From: Bryoerythrophyllum caledonicum
Lineage: Eukaryota; Streptophyta; Bryopsida; Pottiales; Pottiaceae
Assembly: GCA_963971425.1 (NCBI GenBank)
Contig: OZ020514.1
Span: forward strand, 12,901,218-12,965,217
Direction of reading: 5' to 3'
Length of the DNA stretch: 64,000 nt
This document shows, piece by piece, positions 44,527 to 56,708 of the stretch (the first letter of the stretch is position 1; each line of letters opens with the position of its first letter). The notes below the pieces were generated by a model. The model ran no database searches, had not been told where the DNA came from, and saw nothing but the letters and a program-made list of their open reading frames with translations. A program made the position numbers and the translations under genes.

Positions 44527-46035
44527 TTAGCCCATAATTGGCAAAGGTTGTAACTGAGGCATTGGAGTGTTAAAAGACGCTCGTACCCGACCTGCCCTAT
44601 GAATCACCTTGAAGTCATACTTCATCAACATCAAGGCCCACCATGCTAGTTTTTCTATCAATTTGTCAGACTCCATTAACCATTTCAAAGGCTGATGATC
44701 TATAACTAACAGAAATTCATTATTATATAGATAACACCAAAAATGAGCAATTGCCCATATGGCAGCCAAACATTCCCCTTTGTACGAGCTATACTGAGTC
44801 TTAGCGTTGTTGTTGGATCGGCTGGCATACGCAATCACAAATTCCTTGCCATCATCATCCATTTGCATCAATACTGCACCAATCTCCAACGAGCTCGAAT
44901 CTGTGTGTAGCTGGTACGTCCTTCCTACTACAGGCCTCCTAAGTATTGGTGCTCATGCCTAACAATCTTTCAATTGTTGAAAGGCCGCCTCTTGCTCATC
45001 TCCCCAGATCCAAGGTTGATCATTCTTTGTCATCATCGTTAGTAGCTTGGCAATAGCACTAAAAGTTTTGACAAACTTTCTGTAATATTTACACAACCCC
45101 AGAAATGCTCTCAACCTACTAACATCTCGTGGTCTAGGAATAGACATTACTACTTCCACTTTGCTAGCTGCCACACCTAATCCACTAAGATAAATCATGT
45201 GGCCTAAATACTCAATGCGATCAAAGTAGAATTTGCACTTACCAGGGTGCAACTTTAATCCATGAAGCCTCAATCTAGCAAAAACCACCATCAAGTGTAG
45301 TCTATGGTGCTTTCGATTCCTACTAAAGACAATAATGTCATCAATATAGCATATCACAAAATCCAACCCCGAGAATACTCTGTCCATAACCCTTTGAAAT
45401 TCTGCTGGAGCATTCTACAATCGAAACGGTAAAAACTTCCATTGAAACAACCGATCATTGACATCTCTGTCAATGCCCCAGAACACGGTTTTCTCCTTGT
45501 CTTCATCTTTCAACCCAATCTAGTGGTACCGAGAGCGTAAATTCAACGTACTAAATACTTTGGCATGGCCAATGGTTTCAAAGTTCTCCTCCATAGTTGG
45601 CATGGCATAACGGTCTGACTTAGTGAATTTATTAATTCTCCAATAGTCACCACACATCTTTTTTTCTGTCCAATTACCATAAATGCCCTTCTTGGATGGC
45701 ATAATCGTTGCTAATGCATATTCACAATCTGGTGGAGCCAACTCCACCAACCCCGCAGCCATCAATTCTTATGTGCGAGCACGAATCATCTTTCGCTCCA
45801 TGTCGCTATACTTGTATGGCTTTTGGAAAATTGGTGCTTTGTCGGTTAAGTTGATACGCAATTCTTGTCCATTTAACACTCCCAAATCATGTAAACTGAA
45901 ATCAAAACAATCTAAATATTCCTTCAGGAAGTCATGTTCCTCCACCTCCACTGCTCCATCCGCCAAGCCTACTCTTGGTTTCCAAGTGTCCTTAGTCACC
46001 ACCTCCTTTGGTTCTTTTAGAGAAGGGTTTTCCAT
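44527..46035 (-). pseudogene. Gypsy reverse transcriptase and RNase H
   Basis: RT blocks: NPxxx leader FQKPYKYSDMERK (about 45.78 kb), AGLVELAPPDCEYA, MCGDYWRINK, VFSTLNLRSRYH, then the catalytic YIDD box (FVICYIDDIIVFS, about 45.3 kb), YLGH and LRAFLGLCKYYRKF. RNase H follows with AYASR, ECLAAIWAI and DHQPLKWLM (44527-44889). Stops interrupt at about 45520, 45420 and 44955. Confidence 0.88.
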
Positions 46036-46482
46036 CCTTGATTGCTATCGAATCCCCTGTGAAGGAGACCCCTCTCTTTCCTCCTCAATAACGCTCCCAA
46101 GTCCTTCCAATTGATCAAGTTTGTCAATTTCTTCCATGTGAAGAGCTGTGTGTTCTTCCAAGAAGATCTTGTCCACAACATCCTCCAAATCTATTCTCTG
46201 GTGAGCCAATCTGCTCCTTTTACTCCAATTCTCCCCTCCATAGTGAAGATCTCTTGCTATGGTGGTCAATAAAATATTTGCGGTATCTCACATGTTCTAT
46301 GAATGAGGTGCAAAGGCCCTCTCGCCCCCAACCACTTTGCTTGTCACCCTGACAGAGGCAAGTGGTTCTCCTGCTGCCCGCAACTCATAATAACCCGTGT
46401 GACTCGTCAGGCTAGAAGCTAAATGTTTATGTTCAGTAACCACTATCAAAACAATCCAAGTCAGACAATTTAAATCCATTCT

Positions 46483-47485
46483 CTAATCAAGTAATAATCG
46501 TCCCTGTGTTTCTAAAATCCCAGGCACATCGGTGGTGCCAGTGGGAAAGCCCATGGCTTTTGCTTGCTCATCTGCATTAGGCTCTACCATCTCCTGGGAT
46601 AATGAATTCCATACAAGCCCAAGTCTATTATCCTTGAACGCATAAGACTGTGCAAAGCTAACCAACGTAGGCAAGGCCCTACGTGGTTCCCCTTTGCGCT
46701 TAACCACCGCTAATGGTGTTTGGTCATCATGATACACATCGCCGTGGTGTCCTCTGAGGATCCAATATATCACTCACATACACATCTGGGCGTTTAATGC
46801 AACCCACCGTGTGCTGTAACAACTCTGTTGGTGTCAGATTTGTCCACCACAAGCGTGGTCGATGTGCTCTTGACCCTATTGCAGCCGCATCAATTAACAC
46901 TAGCAAATCCAGAGTCTGATGGATTCTATGCATATTCTCGAGTGTCCTGGACCTCGAACTACTCACCACAAGCACGTTCCCTACGAAATAACCAAGCGGT
47001 TGCCTTTGAGAAGTCTGAAGCAACCGAAACACTCGAATCATGTCAAACAACCTGGAAGAACGGGAGTCCTTTAACCCATTCTGATTCTCTGCCATAGATA
47101 TGCCTTGGCAAGGCTATCCTATAATGACAAGGTCCACATAATCCACACGGTGAATGTCATCCTCTGATAGCAAGGAAATATCGCCCACAAGTGTAGAAAA
47201 AAAAGTTTTGATTGTACTAGTGGCCAATAATTCTGGAAATTGTGTCCTCACTCTCCGTGTGTGACGTTTGGCCACATGCCTTGCTGCTTCATCCACATCC
47301 ACGTAAATATATTGCTTAACTTTGATCCCAACTTGTAAAACAACTGCCAATCCTGTGCCAAATCCTCCAAATAGCTCCAACAACACGAAGCCATGTGTTG
47401 GTGGCTTCCAATGGATGGTGGCAGTGTCTAATGGAGGCCCTAGGTCTTGGTCAACTCCAGGCTCCTGTTGCATCTGTGGTAGCAT
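46483..47485 (-). pseudogene. C5-cytosine DNA methyltransferase domain in gypsy pol
   Basis: Motif I LELFGGFGTGLA (about 47.37 kb) and the motif II region IYVDVDEAARHVAKR lead to VDYVDLVIIG and, after an in-frame TAG at 47114-47116, P-C-Q-G, the catalytic Cys motif IV. Then come GYFVGNVLV at the usual ENV position (Glu replaced by Gly), AHRPRLWWTNL (motif VIII-like) and PNADEQAKAMGFPTGTT near the end. The family transfers methyl groups to cytosine C5. Its position between protease and RT shows it is part of the polyprotein. Capture of such enzymes by gypsy elements has been reported in charophyte algae. This copy is inactive: stop in front of PCQ, altered motif VI and a frame change near 46.75 kb. 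Confidence 0.82.
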
Positions 47486-47758
47486 AGAATGTTGTCATGC
47501 TTCTTCCACTGCTAACTCCGGGGCGTCCCTCAACTGGATGGAGTTGCTCTACGCTGCCTCAATCCCAAGTTGATATCCTTCTTCCTCTCCACCACTAGTG
47601 TTGCCTATGTAGACATCCATCTTCTCTGAAGTGTGGTCAGCAATAGAAGGATCCTCAAAACCTGCCTGAAACCATGAAGGTTTCATATTCATACCTCCAG
47701 AGAAGGCAAACACGTCAGCAAAGTTACTAGTAAGAACTCGAACAAATCAAACTGGTAG

Positions 47759-48130
47759 CTAAACCTTCCGCACATCTCCTACTTGCCATCCTGGTCTATA
47801 GCTTATTGACTCCTCCCAGAAATCCAAGGTGAATTTCATTGGATATAGCACCGCCGAGCCCACCAAGACATCATATGACTTGACCTCCGTGACTATTGCC
47901 TTCACCTTCATAAAATTGGCATCTGCCACATCACTTTGATTGAGTTGTAACACCAACTCAACCCTTGTGATCCTTAGAGCGTGCTCTATACCCCCCATGG
48001 ATGTAGTAATTGTCCAGGGACACTTTTCCAAAGTATCCTCAGTTAAATCCAACCCTTCAATAGCGGACGCTTCCAGCATCAAAGGTTGAGCTCATGAATC
48101 CAGAAGCACACGTCGAGGTACAAAAACCTT
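47759..48130 (-). pseudogene. Gypsy aspartic protease-like domain
   Basis: LLDS-stop-AQPLML marks the active-site region, with the expected Gly codon of D-S-G replaced by TGA near 48092-48094. CPWTITTSMGG, SYDVLVGSAVLYPM and FTLDFWEESISYRPGW follow, a conserved block of retroelement proteases in this gypsy lineage. Confidence 0.7.
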
Positions 48131-48496
48131 CCCCTTAGGCCCAACAAGTTAGAAAATGCCTTGGGAATTATCAACCACTACCACACCAGGGGTAATGGAT
48201 GATCTCTCAATCGTAGGTCTGGCGGCCATTGTCTTCACACGCATGGCTGCTGAAAGCAGCCCCTCCACGTTGTCACTCTGGCTCTCCTCTGCATTGATTA
48301 TCTCCATCTTCCACACATTTACACCCGTGGAGTTGTCCAACTCTCACATTAGGGCTATTGTCTTTAAAACCTCTACCACGCTGAAGCCATCTTCTGACAA
48401 CATCTTAGCAGAAAATAAAAAGGCTTCACATACAAAAGTTGTTGCCTCCATAAGTGCTCCAGAACCTCTTGTGAGTCCTCCAGCTCGTGGTGAGGC

Positions 48497-50789
48497 TCAA
48501 GTGGATGTCGCCACTAGTCGAGGTGGAGACACCATGGACGACGTGGGCACCATCTCTTCTAACGTGAAGGTTTGGGGCAACCGTGCTTGTCGGGTATCCT
48601 TTCCATGATGGGGATCTAGAGTAGGAGTAGTTCCACGTGGAACATCCTTGGAAATTGGAGTATGGCTCCGTGTGAGAGCATGGGCCTCCTGTGTGTCATC
48701 TCCGATGGCGAGCGCCATGCGATTCAATATGAAAATTCCAAACTCATCATCCACAGAAGTATAACCGCCCCCAGCATGAAAACTAGGGGTTACCTGAGGA
48801 TTGTCACCTACCACAGTAGTCTTGGCTCTCATTGCTTCCATTTTGGCCTCTAACTCTGCAAACTTGGCTTTCCAGCTTTTCTTCTCCCCTCTTGCAGCCT
48901 TGGACTCCTTCTCCTTGCCTCCTTCTTTGGCTCCCTTACTCCCGGTGGGCTTCAACTCTGGATGAAGCTTCGAGCAGCTGGCCTCCGCATGCCCATTGGC
49001 ACCACAACCAGAGCAGAAACCTCCAACCTGAGGTGTGGAAGTCTTACCTTCCTTGCAATCCTTCCTCTGATGTCCTGGCTTCCCACATTTAAAGCACAAG
49101 GCACCAGTGTCTGTAGTGTACAAAGGGATAGCCACCTTGGCCACTTTAACCTACTCCGGGACCTTCTCTTCACGTTTGAAAAATCCCATGGGTGCCTTCT
49201 CTTCTAGTAAATTTATCTCAATCTACTTCGAGGTCTCAAAAACAAACCGTAGTGTCGTTGGTACTCCCAATCGCAACGCTTCATTGCGAACCAAGGTTTT
49301 CAACTCCTTGTCTAAGATACTGTACAAGTGTTGCACTGTCTGTTGTTCTATAACTCCGTGAGTGGCTGAGATTAGTCTCTTTAATCTCGCATAAGCCTCT
49401 CTCAGAGACTCGTCACCTCCACGAGTGAAGGAACGAAGGGCCTTCATCTTATTCCCCCTCTATCTTTGATAGTCTCTATGGAGTTGCACAAAGAACCCCA
49501 CAGTGGGATTGAATGGAGGTGGATGATTTACCAGTCCCTTTGGCTGCATCATATCCTCCATAGTGCTTGTACCTTCCTCCATCTTCCCCTTGGACAAGCA
49601 GGGTGATGTCACCTCCGGTGCTCCACCAAATACGTCCACGTAGTTCAGTGCATAGAAATCTCTCTAGGCCATAATTTTTGGGAAATGAACCTCCTCGAAG
49701 TTTTGAACTCTTCGTGGTATGCCAGTGGAGCTCCCTTCAAACACTCAAAGAATGCCCTCCACACCATATTCAGATTGAAGTTGAGATTACGGGACTTCTG
49801 GAGTTCACACTACATTGTGAAGTCCCTCTTGAAGTCGTCGACTTCGATGGTGCCAGTGGCACCCAAAAATCTTTGTACCCCTCATTCTCCACCTCCATAT
49901 GGTGAAGCCATTTCCTCTCGATCCAAGTATGATTGGTAAGGCTTTGTGGATAAAACTGGTACGTGAATACTCACCTGTGGGGTTTCAAGAAATTCCTCAT
50001 CTTCTACCAGTGGCAATGCACAGCCCTCTACCTCTTCTAGTTGACCACAAATTTCTGTCAACGCTCTCTCCTAGCATCTACTAAGAAAGGGGTGTTTCTA
50101 CGTGTAAAACGAGGACCTTTCCAATTATCCAGATTGCTAGATGTGTGATTTACTCAAACATCCGCCAAGCTTCATGGGTTCCTCTCATCTCTGGAGCATA
50201 GATTGAAAGTGACGCTTCCCAATCCAAAAACTCTAAAGTAAGAGTATCCCACACATTAGTGGCACGCTCTTGCCACAAGTTACCCTCCCACTGCCACGTA
50301 GTGTGGAATAAGAACCCATCGCTCTCAAACTCGGTGAAAATAAGGGAGAAGGTGGGTAGTTGGATGCCTGAAGAGAAGTCCTCTACCTCTATACGATACC
50401 TTGATCCAAAATTTTGCAGAACCACCGCCTTACCTTCAGTCACCAAGTCCTGGACCCTTACTTGCCCACGAGCGCGGCACAATGTGCTGGAATTCCCTCC
50501 TTCACCCGAAGTGAGCGAATCTTCTGCCCTCCACCAAGTAAATTTCAATACTTCACCGATTCCGTGCTTAACACTTTCGTGCCTCGTTTACGCAAGTTCT
50601 GGGACCCCGTGTAAGATCTAGCTCTGGGAGAGAGCTCAAAGTCCCCGTGGCTACCACTTCTATGGAGAGAGAGCCCTTCACTTATAGCCTCTGCGAACAA
50701 GTGATCAAGGTGTCCAACACCTCCCCATCAATTTCTACCTTTCGCCCACTAGCCTTCTCGAGTTTCTTAGCCTTACCTCTTCCCTCCAT
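48497..50789 (-). pseudogene. Gypsy gag with two zinc knuckles
   Basis: Starts MEGRGKAKKLEKASG at 50789, interrupted by stops. The capsid-like block GGDESLREAYARLKRLISATHG lies at 49223-49447. The nucleocapsid region has CFKCGKPGHQRKDC (a canonical CX2CX4HX4C knuckle) and a second CSGCGANGHAEASC (about 49.0-49.1 kb), followed by a lysine-rich linker. Confidence 0.8.
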
Positions 50790-50833
50790 GGCCCATAATT
50801 TTAGTCCCAAATATTAATGCAACACCTCTACCC

Positions 50834-51421
50834 ATGTTAATAGTGTCTCAACAATCTTCAAGCTTCCACCGTAACCTCCCTAAGCTCCAATTTTTCGTAA
50901 CACTAGTAGTGTGGAATACAACTGTGATACGATACAATACGATCGTTCCTGAATACAATATGGGTATAATACAGGCTAAGTACAATACGGTTTTTGCATG
51001 GTATAAAGCACTGCCCGGGTACGAACCACTTGCCCGGATATCAAAATCAGAACTGGGTATCATCAGTCAACCCGGGTACCAGCGGCGGACAGTGTATCTC
51101 GGCCGACAGGGTATCAAACCCACACCATGTATCATCACTCAATCCGGGTATTGTTACACACAATCCAGGTATCCGCTCAATAGGAGGGTATCATGCTCTA
51201 AACCGGGTATAAGCTTTTGACTGGGTATCTTGAATGGGTCTGGTATCAAACACGGGCAGGGTTTCAGAAACGGGCAGGGTCTCAGTAGCACGCAGGGTGT
51301 CAGTAGCATGTTGGGTATCATTAACAGACCGGGTATAAGTGCCATGCGGGTATCAGTGCCATTCCTGTCAATGCTGTGCACACTCCCGCGTTCTGTCTGT
51401 GCACCCTCCGCGTCTATCAGT
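50834..51421. repeat. 18-bp-period GGGTATC array
   Basis: From about 51020 to 51355 the word GGGTATC (variants GGTATC, GGGTCTC, GGGTGTC, GGGTTTC) recurs about 19 times. Steps are 17-21 bp, most often exactly 18 (for example T positions 51208, 51226, 51244, 51262, 51280, 51298, 51316, 51334). It lies upstream of gag, probably within the gypsy 5' LTR or leader, and is cut by CACTA element 2 at 51422. Confidence 0.75.
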
Positions 51422-53195
51422 CACTATAAGAAACCCGCGTTTTTTGTAACACGGTGAAAAACATGCCTGAACGTCGAAAGTAACATGTTGTTGCGTGAAT
51501 GTTGATGTCACCTAAAATCCGTCAAGATGAACAGGCCAAAAACGTCAAAAAATTTGTCGTAACATGCTTGTCAGCCTCTTGACATCCAAGTAAACGTGGC
51601 CTGAAATGTGTCGGAAAGGGCTCCACTTGGAGGGGGGCCCATGTCCACATCAGCTATGTTTTCCTTTGGGTAGCGCCACGCGGGATTTTTTTCATCCAAC
51701 TCCATTTTGAGCGGGCAGTGACGTGGAATTTTAAAAATTGCTGACTTGGAGCCGAAGAATTATGACATGGACAACCCACGTCAGCTGACGTCATGCTTTT
51801 AGAGCATTTTTTGTCCACACAAGGCTGTTAGTTTTGACGTTTCTTTTTACATGCTCATGTTGCTCATGACATCAATCCTGACGTTGGCGCGTTCTCCCTA
51901 CATGTTGTCATTGACCTTTTTCATGCTAAAGATCATGTTCACTTGAACATCTAGCATGTTCTTTTGGACGTTTTTCTAAACATGTTTCTAAAAATGATCA
52001 AAACCCTAATGTGTGTGATTTGGCGCTTGCTGGGGCAATTGATGAACGAGCATGGGCATTCGGGAAGGATTTAGGGTGCCTAAAAATTCTTCTTTAGACT
52101 ACGTCATGGATGTGCGACGACCTAGGTCACAGCTTCGGCGCTCAAGAGGATCTACAGAGCTGGAGGTCGGCGCTGTGTGGATGGGAGAGCTGCGGTTTGC
52201 AGCTTGGCGCGACTTGCACCACGAGGAGGAATTCGGCGCGAAGATGATTGCGAGGTGGAGCTCCGCACAAGTCTGTGTTAGCACCACGTACCTGCAGTTC
52301 GATGCGAAGACTTCACGACGTGCTTCACGAGTTCTAAGTAAGCGGAGGACGTATCGGCCTTGCTGCTGCAGCGCCTCTCCGCGGTGGCGAATATTGAACT
52401 TGGCTATGGCTAGGTTTTCCTGGCCATGGCTGAGGTCAGCTATGGCTGGGGTTAGCCGGCTATGGCCAAAGCTCCCCTTGCCATCGTTCTTCTTCTCTTT
52501 GAGCTCTTCCCTTGCCGTCTTGATCTGCAGTAGATCACCTTCCTTGCTCCCAGCTAGCTCCATCGTCACCGCTCCATGGCTCCCGCCATAGCTGCCGCCA
52601 TAGCCATCGCCATAGCCACCGCCATAGCCGCCATTGTTTTGCTCCATCACCTTCAAGTTGCCTCTTTCTACTCCTTGTTGTTCTCCTAATCTCCCTCTTC
52701 TTAGCGTTGAAGTGAGCTTCGCCGCTCCCCACCTCATACTTCTATCTCCTAACTTCAATTTGCTCTCACCCACACTCCCAAAAGTTAAGTATAGAAGCTG
52801 TGGAGGTTGCTTTTGTGTGAGTGGCCCTTCGCCTCTACCTTCCTTGCGACATATTTCATCCACTACGGATGAAAGCTGTCCCTTTCCTCAATTTTTGGCT
52901 TTTGGACAGCGGATTGCAGTCATTCCACAGAAAAATTAAATGCAACTGTGGCTGACGTGGACATCCCGTGTTTTCTATGATGTCAGAGTCTGACGTGGTC
53001 ACGTTTCTTTTGACATCACCAAAAACGTGCATGTCTACGGTGACATCAACGCGTTTGTCTTTAACAGGAACACGTTTGATGCAACGTCAAACTAAATTCG
53101 AGATACTGTAGCAATTTTTCGACTAACGTGTGACATCACTGAAAACACAAACGTAACAGCCTTGACGACACCAAAAACATGGTTTTCTTATAGTG
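51422..53195. mobile_element. Non-autonomous CACTA element 2
   Basis: Begins CACTATAAGAAACCCGCG and ends CATGGTTTTCTTATAGTG, flanked by the duplication AGT (51419-51421, 53196-53198). The ends are rich in ACGTC/ACATG words. The interior (52.05-52.9 kb) is more GC-rich and contains a minus-strand frame (52099-52863) with a Gly/Tyr-rich run GGYGGGYGDGYGGSYGG. It is possibly a captured host fragment; no transposase is present. Confidence 0.87.
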
Positions 53196-53529
53196 AGTGT
53201 GCACAGTGCCGTGTCTGTACTCACAGGAATCACGAACCCCGGCGCTCTCACATCACTCGGTGCCCACACCTCGTCCCAACTCCCCGCGTTTGTGCATAAT
53301 GCGCAACCACGCTACACTCAAAAATTGCGCAACGGTCCAGATCTAATTGCAATGTATCCAAAACCCTAATATCTCGCGATTCACTCAACCCAACCAATGT
53401 CACGACAATTCTTTAGCTCTCACTTTCTCTTGCAGTTGCCTCCCAACGTCCACTCAACCGTCCTCACTCCAAACACGCACACACTACCGCTCGCTCTTGA
53501 CGCGCACACAGTGCCTCTTGCCTCGAACG

Positions 53530-53860
53530 CGCTCACACTTTTAAAACTAGTCCTTGATGCCTGCGGCTTCGCCGGGTTTGAATACGTCAGGCTCGTAAAC
53601 GAGCCAGTCTCCGCGGCACTCGCGTACACGCTCCATAGCACCAATCCCTTGCTCGGGGAGCGCAAGGTCGTGATCTTTGACCATCACTTCTTCCTCAAGC
53701 ACTCCCGAAAGTCTTCCTTCCACGATGCAACCTCCAGCTCCCGCCCTCGCGACCTGCAACCACGACCGCTGCACTCGAAAACCAGCAGGACGCCTCACGT
53801 TCACCTAGAAAAAGTGGATCTAGATACTGTGGATGAACTTGTAGAGTCAACGCGCTTTCA
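53530..53860 (+). pseudogene. HSP70-like gene remnant
   Basis: GFAGFEYVRLVNEPVSAALA, then ERKVVIFD, recalls the HSP70 ATPase domain region with RLINEPTAAALAYG and the following Asp-rich strand. Further on, LEKVDLDTVDELV and STRF resemble the next conserved HSP70 block. Intervening parts are missing and the GGGTFD element is absent, so it is a degenerate fragment. Conserved residues are few; confidence is moderate. Confidence 0.5.
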
Positions 53861-54074
53861 TCTATGTTGGTTGGCATATGGCCACCTTCTACCACTCCTT
53901 TCCAACCTTATCTACAACATTCATCCCTTTCACTTCTAAGTATGCTTGAGCTTTTGCAACAACAATTTCAGCACTAAAATATTGCTCAAAAACACCTCAA
54001 ACACAAGATTTTGAAGGTTTTAAGTATTAAAAATCCAGTAAGACTACAATCATATCAAAGTGGTGATCTTTCTC

Positions 54075-54445
54075 AAGTAATAAACAAATAAAACATACTC
54101 ATAAACTACACATAGTCAAGTCAATGTCATTCTTAAAGAATGATCGCATAATAAGAATGAAGCTAAAGAAGTGCATGCACGCACACACTCTCACTCCATC
54201 ACGTGGGAGACTCAACTTGAGAAAGATGAGTCTCCATCAACTACACGTGGAGGTCATTTAGACTCCAAGTCCCAAATGAGGTGTCAAAAGACACCACCAA
54301 TGCCCTAAAAGTCAAAAGACTCTAATACTAACTCTGATTAATAAGTAGAGCTAGAACCTAGGTCTTCCTTGGGCTGTTTAATCTCCTAGTTGGTTTATAA
54401 CGCATAAACCAACCTCCACAAATCCTCCAACACGCCGAACATGAC
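54075..54445. repeat. Second copy of the 39.04-39.41 kb repeat
   Basis: Nearly identical to 39040-39410, with shared words such as GATCGCATAATAA, TCACTCCATCACGTGGGAG, GTCAAAAGACACCACC and GGTTTATA(A/T)CGCATAAACC. The flanking 220-bp direct repeats seen at 38.8 and 39.4 kb are absent here. Confidence 0.8.
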
Positions 54446-54469
54446 AAGTGTTCAAAGTATTTTGTGTTG

Positions 54470-55460
54470 TATTCCTCGGTTTTCTGTGAGTTGTGTAACT
54501 CCAAATCATGATCTCATTGTTGGAGAGTGTTCAATGTGTAATGAGTGCGGAAATTTGAATCTTGTATCTCAAAGTCTAATTTCTCATAGATTTCATGCAA
54601 ATTGAGTTTTAGCACCTCCGGAGGCCCATTTTGGGCTTCTTGAGTGGTAAAGATGCAAATTTGCCCCTTTACAGCCCAGGTCATGTTTCTCCAAAACAAA
54701 GATATGTGCGGATTTTTTCTTTGAACTAAATTTGATAGAAAAATTATGCCTAATTTTAATATCCAAACTTGCAAAATTGAACTCAATGTATGACCTCAAC
54801 TTTGGGGCAAATTTGCACCACATTCAACGGTTAATGGAATAGATTATAGTATGTAAAGATACAATATAATGGTAATAGAAACTGTGGACTTTGGAGAGTA
54901 TACTTCTTTATCAATGTGTAGATTCTCGGAAGAATTTTTGTGTTTTGAATAAAAAAATGTTCACAATTGATAGCTTTGCATTGACATATCATACGTGAAG
55001 AAAACATTTCTACATGATTATTAATGATTTTTTTTTACTTTTGTGCACTTTATTGTATACAAAAATGTTCCAAACTTATACAAATTAAAATTGAAATTTT
55101 GTATGCAATGAAAGAGATCAACAATCACAAAACAATGAAGAATCTCTAAAAGACAAATTTCAATCAAAATTCAAGACCAAAATTATTTTGCATGTGTATG
55201 AAATACAACATAGTATGCAGCATGGTATTCATTGAATTTCAGTGTATTTGATGTATTTGATGTATTTGATGAATTTGTGTTGTATTCCTAGCTTTTCCAA
55301 AAGTTTTATTACTCCAATCATGATCTGATTCTTGCAGAGTTTCATGAAATGTGTGCGCAAATCTGAACTTCATATTTCACAACTTATTTCCTCACGGATT
55401 TCATAAAAATTGGGTCTTCACACCTCTAGAGTCCCATTTTAGGTCTCGTGGGCACTAAAG
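54470..55460. repeat. Dispersed and tandem AT-rich repeat
   Basis: 54.66-55.25 kb is the diverged partner of 38.2-38.8 kb. In addition 54470-54660 and 55290-55460 resemble each other (ATCATGATCT, TTTCATG/TTTCATAAAAATTG, CACCTC..GAG.CCCATTTT), so the unit is partly duplicated in tandem. A short ATTTGATGT triplication lies near 55245-55270. No gene. Confidence 0.55.
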
Positions 55461-55900
55461 GGTTAAGGACAACAAGCCAATAGATGGTCATTTTTAAAGT
55501 AATTTAGAAATAGAAAATCCATCATTTCATCATCATCTCGTCCGCAAACTGAGATAACTTGCGTGGACCTATGCGCTTCCAACAAATGTGGCGAGAATGT
55601 TTGCCAAACTGTGAGGGACAAATAATATTGATTTTTGTGAAATGGAGTCGCAATGAAATGTACCCTTTGTGTAGATGATATTCTACATGATCTATTACAC
55701 TCATAGATTCTCTCAAGCCTTGTGAGCTCGTAGGCCTTGAAGGGATAAAGGTCTGAGAAGCCAAATTTGGATTGCAATATGATGACTCTCAATATTTGAG
55801 ATAGAAGGTGTAAGAATTAATGTACACAATAGTCACAAATTTTTTATTTTTGTGTTGAGCATAATCCAATGAAACATTATTGCACCTCCTACATGTTTAA

Positions 55901-56708
55901 CCCCTAAAGGACCAATGTCACCTCGAGGGACATTTTGAGTTTGGGTAAGGTACCACGTTCTCAATTCTAGGCATTATTTTCTAAGATTTTTTATTGGATG
56001 GACAACTTTTGATTAGCTTTGCGTAGACACAAATTTCGTAGAATTCCGACTTACGGTTCAAAAGTTACAATTTATTTTCACTTACATATACAAATAGTGC
56101 AGCAGTTTAGTATGACATATCACAAATACAGTCACCAAACTTTAATAACTTCTAAATTCAATAGAAATTCGAGTTTTTGTCCATTTAAAAGAAAGAAAAT
56201 GTCCTCTTGGAAAGGAGATTGAGATCTTTGCATCTACCATACGGATTTGTGAATTTCAAATATTTGAAAAGGATATGATATATGCAAAATATAAAGTGTA
56301 TTGTTGATTCTCGGCACATAGTTGCATTGCAGGATTTCATAGGACATCTTCTACACCTCTTCTACTTCTAAAATTTGGTGCACATGTGCCTAACATGATC
56401 CTTTTCAAGTTAACACAATAAATTCACGATCTGCAGTGCAAAAAGTTGCCATAGAAGGTGGTCGAAGTTTGTTGAAGGTGTATAGTATGACCTGAAAAAG
56501 AGATTATGTCGCACTTCAAAGGCTAATATCTTTCAATCCGTGCGGTCAAACTTACCAAAAATTTTACCACACACTCTCATACAAGTCTAGTACAAAATCC
56601 TACGGTTAAATTTTCAAAAAAATGATTTTATATCATTTTGTGTTGAATGTGCTGAAAATGGCAGTTTTGGAGTGTTTTTGAGGAAAAATTGCCTTGGTCC
56701 TTTAGGGG
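55901..56708. mobile_element. TTAA-flanked piggyBac-like miniature element
   Basis: Starts CCCCTAAAGGACCAA and ends with the inverse, TTGGTCCTTTAGGGG. Each end is bordered by TTAA (55897-55900, 56709-56712). A TTAA duplication with CCC-starting inverted ends is the piggyBac pattern. About 808 bp, AT-rich and non-coding, so it would be a miniature non-autonomous element. Confidence 0.6.

Larger units (their letters stand above)
41100..50830 (-). mobile_element. Ty3/gypsy retrotransposon with cytosine methyltransferase (dead)
   Basis: Reading right to left: gag (from ATG 50789) with zinc knuckles, aspartic protease, a C5-cytosine DNA methyltransferase domain, reverse transcriptase, RNase H, integrase core, integrase C-terminal region, and a PHD-like tail. 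RT before integrase places it in Ty3/gypsy. Many nonsense codons and frame changes make it inactive. A CACTA element (41443-43819) interrupts the end of the integrase region. No LTR pair could be matched: the left side meets the assembly gap and the right side holds an 18-bp repeat array and another CACTA element. Confidence 0.85.

Noticed and set aside
51422-53195. This segment as the gypsy LTR
   Set aside because: Its ends are CACTA-type and carry a 3-bp duplication; no second copy lies at the other side of the gypsy element.
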